Shown one piece after another: positions 1-5,897 of a DNA stretch of 9,298 nt. The notes under the pieces are model-generated. The model worked only from the letters and a program-made list of their open reading frames with translations, was not told the origin of the DNA and made no database searches. Each line of letters starts with the position of its first letter. Position 1 is the first letter of the stretch. A program made the position numbers and the translations under genes. Source of the stretch: Candidatus Hodarchaeota archaeon (lineage in GTDB: Archaea; Asgardarchaeota; Heimdallarchaeia; Hodarchaeales; Hodarchaeaceae); the NCBI GenBank assembly GCA_016839665.1, contig JAEOTU010000297.1:1-9298 (forward strand), in the 5' to 3' direction.

Positions 1-4
1 ATTT

Positions 5-51
5 CCCCCTCCCTTTGTAACTGTTTCCCTTTTCTCCCGAAACCCCCCTCC
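5..51 (-). other. G-rich tract on minus strand, possible G-quadruplex
   Basis: On the plus strand this stretch carries C-runs at 5-9, 11-13, 27-29, 36-38 and 43-48, so the minus strand has five runs of three or more G. Loops between runs are 1, 13, 6 and 4 nt, so a four-tract quadruplex would need one long loop. It stands out in an otherwise AT-rich, non-coding stretch. The run at 43-51 also reads AGGAGGGGGG-like on the minus strand, which could be a Shine-Dalgarno-like element, but no start codon within reach is supported. No gene can be defended in positions 1-146. Confidence 0.3.
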
Positions 52-69
52 TAAGCGCAACGCAGCTTG

Positions 70-127
70 AAAAAAAACCTGTCGGGCGTTCTCTCACATT
101 TCATGTGAGAATTTCAGGCTTTTTTTT
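70..127 (-). terminator. Hairpin flanked by T-runs; probable terminator, possibly bidirectional
   Basis: A perfect 8-bp stem (TCTCACAT at 92-99, ATGTGAGA at 103-110) closes a 3-nt loop. Outside it a second short pairing is possible between CCTG at 78-81 and CAGG at 115-118. Read on the minus strand, the hairpin is followed by eight T (complement of the A-run at 70-77). Read on the plus strand, it is followed by T at 120-127. It lies just past the stop codon of the carboxylesterase, so it most likely ends the transporter-esterase transcript. Archaeal termination depends mainly on the T-run, so the hairpin may be accessory. Confidence 0.65.
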
Positions 128-146
128 CTATTTTTCTACAATATAA

Positions 147-1643
147 TTAAAGAAATGATTTCTCCCAGATTATTCTGATTTCATCCCTATGTCTTTCAAC
201 TACACCGGGAGATACGTCCAAAATCATGGTGGTACAATTTTCGGAATCATATCTTGGCCACTCAGGAAGATCAGGATGATTAGGATCACCTTTACGTGCA
301 AAATTTATCCAATAATTCATGATTTTTTGTGATAGCTCTTCTTCCTCTTTAGAACCTAATAATTCCATATCATCGGATATATCAGTGGTGGTAATAGTTT
401 TGAATATGAAAAATAATTCAAGTACATGTACTGCTGATCCTATATTAGGTGCAGGATAAGAGAATGTATAGAAATATGTACCAGAATGTGTAGAAGAATG
501 TTTTTCTGCAAATTGGATCGCAGGCATTCGGAACATAACATCCTTCAGTAAAAAGTCTAATTCTTTACCAGATGTTGTTTGTTCCTCTAACTTATTTCGA
601 TAAACTTCGAGGATCTGCTTCATTGCTGATTTTCTCAAACCGAGTCTTTGAATCCTACGTTTAACCATGGTTCTAGCAAGGAATCGGGTTATCCTCCTCG
701 ATGATTTGAGATAATATCCAAAAAGAGGCAGCTCATCGGCATTGTATCCAATGATCAAATCAATGCCCTTTGTAATACCAGATTCCATTAATTCATCAAT
801 ATTTCTAGGGATTATGTTGCCATCAAGGACAGGATAGAATTGGTGTTCAGAAAGAATACTCTTAATTATCTTCTTCTGGGCCCTCATAAGTTCTTCCAAC
901 GGGAGATCCTGCATTGCTTTGAGATCTCCTGATTGTATCTTTAGTTTGGACAGTATTTTCTTTGAAGGATTAACTAACCCTCTAGCTTGTGAAGTTTTTA
1001 GCGGAATAGAACCACTCTGCGCGATTGCTTTATGAAATAATCCTTTGGCTAGTGGCATTACCATCAAGTATGTAACAGCCATTGCTCCAGCACTTTGACC
1101 AAAGATCGTGACATTATTTAGATCACCACCAAAAGCCTCGATATTATCTCGAATCCATTGTAAAGCGCACACTACGTCTTGTAATCCCAGATTTGGTGTT
1201 ACATTGTCCATGTATAAGAAACCCAATACCCCTAACCGATATTGAATCGTAACGACTACCACGTTTCCATGTTTCGCGAGATTTCCTCCATAAAGACGTG
1301 GACGTGATCCTGAACCAATTCCAAAAGCTCCTCCATGGATATAGAACATTACTGGACGTTTGTTATTATCCGCTTGTGGTGTGAAAACATTAAGGAAAAG
1401 ACAATCTTCACTTTCAACCATCTTGAGAGGGGGTTGATCTATCCAAAGTTGTGGAGCAATTGGTCCGTATTCCGTGGCATCGTATAATCCTTCCCATGAT
1501 TCAATGGATCGCGGCTTTTGAAACCTTAACCTTCCTACAGGTGCTTTAGCATATCGGATGCCTAAGAATTTTTGATAGTTTTCCTTTTGAACACCCTTAA
1601 TCTTTCCGAGAGTAGTTTCAATTATCAAGTCCATTTCATTCAT
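147..1643 (-). CDS. Type-B carboxylesterase (para-nitrobenzyl esterase-like)
   Basis: Predicted alpha/beta-hydrolase that cleaves carboxylic esters. The 498 residues match the usual length of bacterial type-B carboxylesterases. Visible landmarks are the family signature SEDCLFLNVF (78-87), the oxyanion-hole motif HGGAF (103-107), the nucleophile elbow FGQSAG with Ser184, the acid Glu304 in GYNADE, and His406 in a HVLELFFIF segment that corresponds to the family's H-x-x-E-L-x-x-x-F motif. All three catalytic residues are therefore present. The elbow has Gln where most relatives have Glu (GESAG). A strongly basic stretch at 316-342 (eleven Arg or Lys) lies in the region that often forms the lid. 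There is no signal peptide, so it is probably cytoplasmic. The gene follows the sugar symporter by 17 bp, and a GGGGG run overlapping the symporter stop lies 13 nt before this ATG, which suggests co-transcription and perhaps translational coupling. An in-frame ATG three codons downstream is an alternative start. The natural substrate is unknown; deacylation of an imported sugar ester is one option. Confidence 0.9.
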   Translation of the reverse strand: MNEMDLIIETTLGKIKGVQKENYQKFLGIRYAKAPVGRLRFQKPRSIESWEGLYDATEYGPIAPQLWIDQPPLKMVESEDCLFLNVFTPQADNNKRPVMFYIHGGAFGIGSGSRPRLYGGNLAKHGNVVVVTIQYRLGVLGFLYMDNVTPNLGLQDVVCALQWIRDNIEAFGGDLNNVTIFGQSAGAMAVTYLMVMPLAKGLFHKAIAQSGSIPLKTSQARGLVNPSKKILSKLKIQSGDLKAMQDLPLEELMRAQKKIIKSILSEHQFYPVLDGNIIPRNIDELMESGITKGIDLIIGYNADELPLFGYYLKSSRRITRFLARTMVKRRIQRLGLRKSAMKQILEVYRNKLEEQTTSGKELDFLLKDVMFRMPAIQFAEKHSSTHSGTYFYTFSYPAPNIGSAVHVLELFFIFKTITTTDISDDMELLGSKEEEELSQKIMNYWINFARKGDPNHPDLPEWPRYDSENCTTMILDVSPGVVERHRDEIRIIWEKSFL

Positions 1644-1660
1644 TTCGATTTTTCAACCCC

Positions 1661-3052
1661 CTAATTTACTGTCCTCGCTTCTAATTTTTCATCGTGCATC
1701 ACCTTAAGCTGTTCTCGCAATTTTTCCAATTTTTCTCCTTTTAACGGGTAGAAGTAAAAGAATATTAGCCCAATTAACGATGAAATCGCTGGTATCAAGA
1801 AGAATAGAATTTTGATCCCGAATAAGGCTGACGCTAATTGAACAACAGCTCCAGGTTCATAGCTAAAAGCTGTTAAAATGATCGTGGCTACAATAGGACC
1901 AAGACTAGAGGCAGGCTTGGTGAACAAAGCATTAATACCAAGGAACATACCTTCTCTCCGAAGACCAGACGTTAATTCATCCTCATCCATCGAGAGATAC
2001 ATCAAAGGGATATTAAACAATCCGTAACCACCTAAAAGGCTTCCAAACAGCAATAAAAAATAAATGAGGATTAAGTTATCCATAAAAAGGATAAATGGGA
2101 TTAAAATTAGTGTTCCAAGAATTTTTATCGAAGCAAACCTCATAATAATCGTGTACATATCCCATTTTCCTCTTTCGTGCAATTTCATACAAATGAAGTT
2201 CGACGCATAACCGATTATGATTCCCAGCCCGAAGTAAGCCAAAAATCCTCCTTCCCCTAGAACTAGCAAGTACACGAAGAGATAACTCAAACCTATAGAC
2301 GAGTTAAAGGCTACTGTGAAACCATAAGCAATGTAGATTAGAAATGATTTCGACTTCATTGTTTCCTTCAGTGAAATCCACAAGGGATAACTTTCGTCAC
2401 TTTGAAGCTCTGGCCTCTCTTTACAGAGAATAACCACAATGAATAAACAAATTGTAGATACTATCGCCACAAATATCATGATGGATTGAAAATCAGAGGT
2501 TGTAGGATCCATCTCTCCCAGGATAATCAAGAAGGGTAATACTGTAATCAAACCGAGCACGCCAGCCCAAAAATTCGCTTTATTTCGCTCATCCAGATCG
2601 TAGGTCATCTCTGGAAGTAGTGCCATCCAAACAAGCACGATGAGGGTAAACATCGTGTCGAATGCACAAATAGAGACAATGTAATGAAAAAAAATGATCA
2701 ATTGATTATCAAATGACCAAGGGAACCAGACAAGGAGAAAGGCCAAAGCCCAAACAGGTCCTCCATATTTAATGTAGATAATCCGACGACTACCCCATCT
2801 CTTAGGGTCCGTTCTATCAGAGAGATTTCCTAGGAGTGGATCATTAAATGCATTAATCAACAGATAGATAACTTGACCAATTATGAAAAGGATAGGATCT
2901 AGTAGTAGAACATCAAAGAAAAGTTCAATGTACTTCAGATTAAAGATAAGAACCATTAATCCTGCTGGAATAACACCTACTGAATAACCAAAAAGCCTCT
3001 TTTTACCTAGTTTTTCCCTTTCTTGGTAGTCTATCAAAGGTAAAGACCTCAT
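1661..3052 (-). CDS. GPH-family (MelB-like) sugar:cation symporter, MFS
   Basis: Predicted twelve-helix inner membrane transporter of the glycoside-pentoside-hexuronide:cation symporter family. The 463-residue length fits. The family loop motif is clear at 67-90 (NAFNDPLLG followed by SDRTDPKRWG). Further marks are W142 with LLPEMTYDLDER (145-156), a GLRREGMFLG segment (363-372) with Lys379, and a YPLKGEKLEKL tail (435-445) typical of the family's C-terminus. Aligned by eye to MelB, Asp59 and Asn58 are kept (Asp71, Asn70) while the Na+-site Asp55 is Asn67. The sugar-binding acidic residues of MelB helices I and IV have no evident counterpart. I infer a non-galactoside substrate and perhaps proton rather than sodium coupling. 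It is the first gene of a two-gene operon with the carboxylesterase. No clear Shine-Dalgarno precedes the ATG, so translation could be leaderless. The substrate cannot be told from sequence alone. Confidence 0.88.
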   Translation of the reverse strand: MRSLPLIDYQEREKLGKKRLFGYSVGVIPAGLMVLIFNLKYIELFFDVLLLDPILFIIGQVIYLLINAFNDPLLGNLSDRTDPKRWGSRRIIYIKYGGPVWALAFLLVWFPWSFDNQLIIFFHYIVSICAFDTMFTLIVLVWMALLPEMTYDLDERNKANFWAGVLGLITVLPFLIILGEMDPTTSDFQSIMIFVAIVSTICLFIVVILCKERPELQSDESYPLWISLKETMKSKSFLIYIAYGFTVAFNSSIGLSYLFVYLLVLGEGGFLAYFGLGIIIGYASNFICMKLHERGKWDMYTIIMRFASIKILGTLILIPFILFMDNLILIYFLLLFGSLLGGYGLFNIPLMYLSMDEDELTSGLRREGMFLGINALFTKPASSLGPIVATIILTAFSYEPGAVVQLASALFGIKILFFLIPAISSLIGLIFFYFYPLKGEKLEKLREQLKVMHDEKLEARTVN

Positions 3053-3078
3053 AATCGAGTTTTTTCACAACAATTTAG

Positions 3079-3094
3079 TAATTTTTCAAAATTA
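3079..3094. promoter_or_regulatory. AT-rich inverted repeat in symporter promoter, candidate operator
   Basis: TAATTTT (3079-3085) and AAAATTA (3088-3094) are perfect 7-bp inverted arms with a 2-nt spacer. Partial outer CAAT (3071-3074) and ATTG (3094-3097) arms extend the symmetry, sharing one base with the right arm. The repeat ends 26 nt before the symporter ATG (3052), where an archaeal TATA box would sit for a leaderless or near-leaderless transcript. It could be an operator overlapping the core promoter. The sequence is so AT-rich that a chance palindrome is a real alternative. Confidence 0.3.
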
Positions 3095-3209
3095 TTGTTT
3101 GAACACAAATAGATAATTATACAAATCAGAACTTATGACAAGATTTTTTGAAGCTAATTGAGAGATTCCAATGATTCAGTGAATGATATAGTAGATATGC
3201 AATAGAAAT

Positions 3210-3213
3210 GGAG
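3210..3213 (+). promoter_or_regulatory. apgM: Shine-Dalgarno GGAG deciding the apgM start
   Basis: GGAG lies 9 nt before the ATG at 3223, a workable distance, while the ATG at 3208 has no Shine-Dalgarno before it. This favours the second ATG as the start of apgM. Confidence 0.45.
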
Positions 3214-3222
3214 TCTAATGAG

Positions 3223-4446
3223 ATGCAAGACAGAAAGTTTCTTTTATTCATAATGGATGGAGTTGGTGACCGCCCAATACCTGAATTAAATAATAAAACA
3301 CCGTTAGAGGCTGCCAAGACGCCAACAATGGACAAATTGGCAGAAATGGGTATCACAGGACATATGCACACGATTGGCAGAGGAATTACCCCTGGGAGTG
3401 ATACAGCCCATCTCGCACTTTTTGGATATAATCCATACGAAGTGTATACTGGAAGAGGACCATTCGAAGCAGCTGGAACAGATTTACCAGTAAAACCAGG
3501 TGATATTGCATTTCGTACAAATATGGCTACGGTCAAAGATGGACTTGTAATCGACCGACGAGCAGGTAGAATCTCTAAAGGAACTCAAGAAATTGAGGAG
3601 GCTCTTCAAAACATAACAATCGAAGATGTAGAAACAATATTTAAAGTGGGAATAGATCATCGTGCTGCTTTAGTTTTAAGAGGTCCAGGTTTAACGAGTG
3701 ATGTAACTGGAAATGATCCAAAGATTGAAAATAAAAAGCCTAAACACATTATAGGGACAAGTTCTGAAGCAGAAAAAACAGCTCGAATATTAGGACAATA
3801 TATTAAACAAGCATCTGAAATAATGGAGCCTTTAAACATTAACCAAGAAAGGATAAAGAATAATAAACTCCCTGCGAATTATTTATTGGTAAGGGGACCA
3901 GGGAAAGCTCCTCATCTAGAAAGCTTTCAAACAAAATATGGCCTTACCGCTGAATGTGTTGCGGGTGGTGGTTTGTATAAAGGAGTCGCATCTATCTGTG
4001 GCATGAAGATCAACGATAATCATTATGGTACTGGTGGAATCCCAACTGATATTTCTTCTAAAGTCAAGGCTGCAAGAGAATCTTTGGAAAGAGTACAATT
4101 CGTCTTCGTACATGTTAAAGGGACTGACAATATGGGCCACGATAATAAGCCTCTTCAAAAAATGGAATTTATTGATGAGATTGATATCGCGATCGAACCA
4201 TTCTTTGACTTATTACCAGATACAATTATTTGTATCACAGGCGATCATAGTACCCCGTGTGTAATGCGTGACCATTCTTCTGATCCATTACCATTCTTGC
4301 TAGTTGGTGAGGGTGTTCGTCCTGATCACGTGAATGAATTTGGTGAACGATCCACAATGAGAGGAGGTTTAGGTCACATTATCGGGCAAGACATTATCTC
4401 GTTAATGCTAGGTCTCGCTGGAAGAGTCCACAAGTTTGGTGCCTAA
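3223..4446 (+). CDS. apgM: 2,3-bisphosphoglycerate-independent phosphoglycerate mutase, archaeal type
   Basis: Interconverts 3-phosphoglycerate and 2-phosphoglycerate in glycolysis and gluconeogenesis through a phosphoserine intermediate at a two-metal site; cytoplasmic. It belongs to the alkaline phosphatase superfamily, and its length of about 407 residues fits the archaeal ApgM type rather than the roughly 510-residue bacterial GpmI. Counting from the upstream ATG at 3208, metal and catalytic residues are Asp17 (MDGVGDRP), the nucleophile Ser64 (GSDTAHL), Asp307 and His311 (GTDNMGHDNKP), Asp346 and His347 (TGDHSTPC) and His356. All expected ligands are present, and the ending HKFGA is typical. 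I prefer the start at 3223: GGAG precedes it at 9 nt, and the residues before the DG motif then match the usual family length. The ATG at 3208 would add five residues. The gene converges on the RuBisCO-like gene with 17 bp between stops and is divergent from the sugar symporter. It appears intact. Confidence 0.95.
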   Translation: MQDRKFLLFIMDGVGDRPIPELNNKTPLEAAKTPTMDKLAEMGITGHMHTIGRGITPGSDTAHLALFGYNPYEVYTGRGPFEAAGTDLPVKPGDIAFRTNMATVKDGLVIDRRAGRISKGTQEIEEALQNITIEDVETIFKVGIDHRAALVLRGPGLTSDVTGNDPKIENKKPKHIIGTSSEAEKTARILGQYIKQASEIMEPLNINQERIKNNKLPANYLLVRGPGKAPHLESFQTKYGLTAECVAGGGLYKGVASICGMKINDNHYGTGGIPTDISSKVKAARESLERVQFVFVHVKGTDNMGHDNKPLQKMEFIDEIDIAIEPFFDLLPDTIICITGDHSTPCVMRDHSSDPLPFLLVGEGVRPDHVNEFGERSTMRGGLGHIIGQDIISLMLGLAGRVHKFGA

Positions 4447-4463
4447 TTCCGTTACTAGATTGT

Positions 4464-5825
4464 TCAAGTATCGAGATATTTAATCCCGGTTTCTTTTCCC
4501 CATGATTCGATAGCTTGCTCCAATTCTTCGTACTCATCTTCATGATCATCTAAATAATCCTCAAGATCCTCAGCTGCTTCCTCTAAATGTGTCATTCCGA
4601 TGTCAATTACCTGACGGAAGGCTTTGGCTCCTGCACGTGTACCTTTGGGATGAGAATGAATTCCAACACCTGCTCCGATCATAATATCGCGACCTAAATC
4701 CTTCATGATACGTAAAGCAATCCCTGGAGTAACCCCTCCAGAAGGCATGGGGAGAACAGGTTTTAATGGACCAAAAGGATAACGAAGAGCCTTTGTACAA
4801 GCAAGATATTTATCACGAATAAAGGGTGCCTTGGAATAAGCACTAGGATATACTAGGATATCTAATCCTGCTAATCGCGCTAATTTTCCCATGATTAAAA
4901 ATGATGAAATCCCAGACATCGAAGATTCGTAATAAACACCAGCAAAATCCATATGGCCTAAAATGGGAACATTGAAGCTCTCATCTGCTGCAAGCTCTCG
5001 AACTACTGGAAGGCCCACTGTTAAATAATTAACCATTAGTCCATTAGCTCCGCAATCAATTGCTTTTTGAGCATTTTCAATAATTTTGGTAGGACTTGCT
5101 GTTATATTCACTGTATAAATGGTATCTTCTCCAGTTTCTTCTTTAACTTTATCCTTCATCTCCATATAGGTAGAGACTCGATCTTCGAGAGGTAAATACT
5201 TTATGTCTCCTGCCGTGCTCTCATCATCTTTAATAAAATCAGCACCACCCATAGCTGCTTCATAAAACAGAGTTTTACCATCTTCTAGTGTGTAAGCATG
5301 GTCAATATTTGTCAAGAACGGTCGCTTAGGAACTTTTAAGTGATTACGAATACCTTCTATACCAAATTTAGGCCCCTTGAATTCAGAAAGAAAATTTGAG
5401 GGGAAAATGACGTCCAGAAGCTTTACTTTCCCTCCCATGCTGATATTACCCATCAAAGTGGTTAAAAGCAAGGGAAATTGAGTATCCAATCCTTCAAGAG
5501 GATAAGCAACTTGAATAATATATTGCCTTTCCTTAACTTCGTTAGGAATAACAATTTCATATGGAGGAACCTCATAAACCCCAATCACTTTAGCGGAAAA
5601 CTTTCGTAGAATCTCTTTGGGGTCAGAATGAACTGGGAAGTATGATCCAACTGTCTGTTCTTGAATAATCACCTTTCCCATGTACCACGGGTCGAGAGTG
5701 CTGCTAAATGCTACATAATAAATTCCAATTACATAATCTTCCTGATTGATTGATTCCTGCAACCCTTCAGGGAAATATCCCCACTTATTGTCTGCATAAT
5801 CATCAAACTTGAGGTACTTGGGCAT
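4464..5825 (-). CDS. RuBisCO-like protein (form IV-type RuBisCO large-subunit homologue)
   Basis: Homologue of the RuBisCO large subunit with 453 residues, full length and with both the N-terminal domain and the TIM barrel. Retained positions (spinach numbering in brackets) are Glu56 (E60), Asn127 (N123), Lys199 with DDE (K201, D203, E204, the metal-site triad), His291 (H294), probably Lys332 in loop 6 (K334), and SGG at 362-364 (S379-G381). Lost or changed are the T173-x-K175-x-K177 strand, here TNIDHAY (172-178) with no KPK; R295 and H298, where HRAMH becomes HMDFA (291-295); H327, here probably Tyr326; and T65/W66, here Ser61/Tyr62. Without K175 it should not carboxylate ribulose bisphosphate, so I call it RuBisCO-like. 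Known RuBisCO-like proteins do enolisations, isomerisations, decarboxylations or transcarboxylation-hydrolysis on sugar-derived phosphates; which applies here is unknown. The segment before the barrel (KGPKFGIEGIR) resembles form III enzymes. The C-terminus is very acidic (15 of 26 residues at 415-440). A strong Shine-Dalgarno supports the start. Its neighbour is phosphoglycerate mutase. Confidence 0.92.
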   Translation of the reverse strand: MPKYLKFDDYADNKWGYFPEGLQESINQEDYVIGIYYVAFSSTLDPWYMGKVIIQEQTVGSYFPVHSDPKEILRKFSAKVIGVYEVPPYEIVIPNEVKERQYIIQVAYPLEGLDTQFPLLLTTLMGNISMGGKVKLLDVIFPSNFLSEFKGPKFGIEGIRNHLKVPKRPFLTNIDHAYTLEDGKTLFYEAAMGGADFIKDDESTAGDIKYLPLEDRVSTYMEMKDKVKEETGEDTIYTVNITASPTKIIENAQKAIDCGANGLMVNYLTVGLPVVRELAADESFNVPILGHMDFAGVYYESSMSGISSFLIMGKLARLAGLDILVYPSAYSKAPFIRDKYLACTKALRYPFGPLKPVLPMPSGGVTPGIALRIMKDLGRDIMIGAGVGIHSHPKGTRAGAKAFRQVIDIGMTHLEEAAEDLEDYLDDHEDEYEELEQAIESWGKETGIKYLDT

Positions 5826-5831
5826 AATAAA

Positions 5832-5837
5832 TCCTCC
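5832..5837 (-). promoter_or_regulatory. Shine-Dalgarno GGAGGA of the RuBisCO-like gene
   Basis: GGAGGA on the minus strand lies 6 nt before the ATG at 5825. It is the strongest ribosome binding site in the window and fixes the start. Confidence 0.75.
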
Positions 5838-5856
5838 ATGTTTTCTTCAAATTACC

Positions 5857-5870
5857 TTTAAAATATTATA
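5857..5870 (-). promoter_or_regulatory. TATA-like box of the RuBisCO-like gene
   Basis: The minus strand reads TATAATATTTTAAA. With usual archaeal spacing, transcription would begin near 5838, giving a short leader that just includes the GGAGGA site. This suggests the gene has its own promoter within the 72-bp gap after the surface protein gene, rather than depending on read-through. Confidence 0.45.
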
Positions 5871-5897
5871 GTGTTATCAAAACTCCTTGAAGGAAAA

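Larger units (their letters stand above)
3053..3222. promoter_or_regulatory. Divergent intergenic region between symporter and apgM
   Basis: This AT-rich stretch separates two genes that point away from each other, so it should hold both promoters. On the plus strand TATA-like candidates for apgM are AATTATACAAA near 3114-3124 and TGATATAGTA near 3184-3193. Neither is decisive. No small RNA or extra open reading frame is supported; the long minus-strand reading frame that enters it from apgM is only an antisense shadow. Confidence 0.4.

Noticed and set aside
1..70. End of a plus-strand gene entering from the left
   Set aside because: Frames 1 and 2 stay open for 17-22 codons before stops, but the peptides are low-complexity Pro/Phe/Ser and give no family hint.
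3126..3536. Minus-strand 136-codon reading frame antisense to the start of apgM
   Set aside because: It lies opposite a well-supported gene with all catalytic residues and has no recognisable domain; it is a shadow frame.
3657..4264. Three short reading frames (3657-3839 minus, 3916-4158 minus, 4025-4264 plus) within apgM
   Set aside because: All overlap apgM in other frames, resemble no family and lack ribosome binding sites I could defend.
4603..4800. Short minus-strand frame inside the RuBisCO-like gene
   Set aside because: Same strand but another frame within the conserved SGG and G-A-G region of the real gene; a shadow.
4841..4860. Near-perfect tandem 10-mer (CACTAGGATA, TACTAGGATA)
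   Set aside because: It lies within the RuBisCO-like coding region and encodes ordinary residues of that family; two copies only, probably chance.
4464..5825. Active form III RuBisCO in an AMP pathway
   Set aside because: The K175 and K177 lysines and R295 are missing by eye alignment, so carboxylation of ribulose bisphosphate is not expected.
5882..5895. Small palindrome CTCCTTGAAGGA after the surface protein stop
   Set aside because: The stem is only about five pairs with a one-base centre and just a four-T run follows, too weak to call a terminator.
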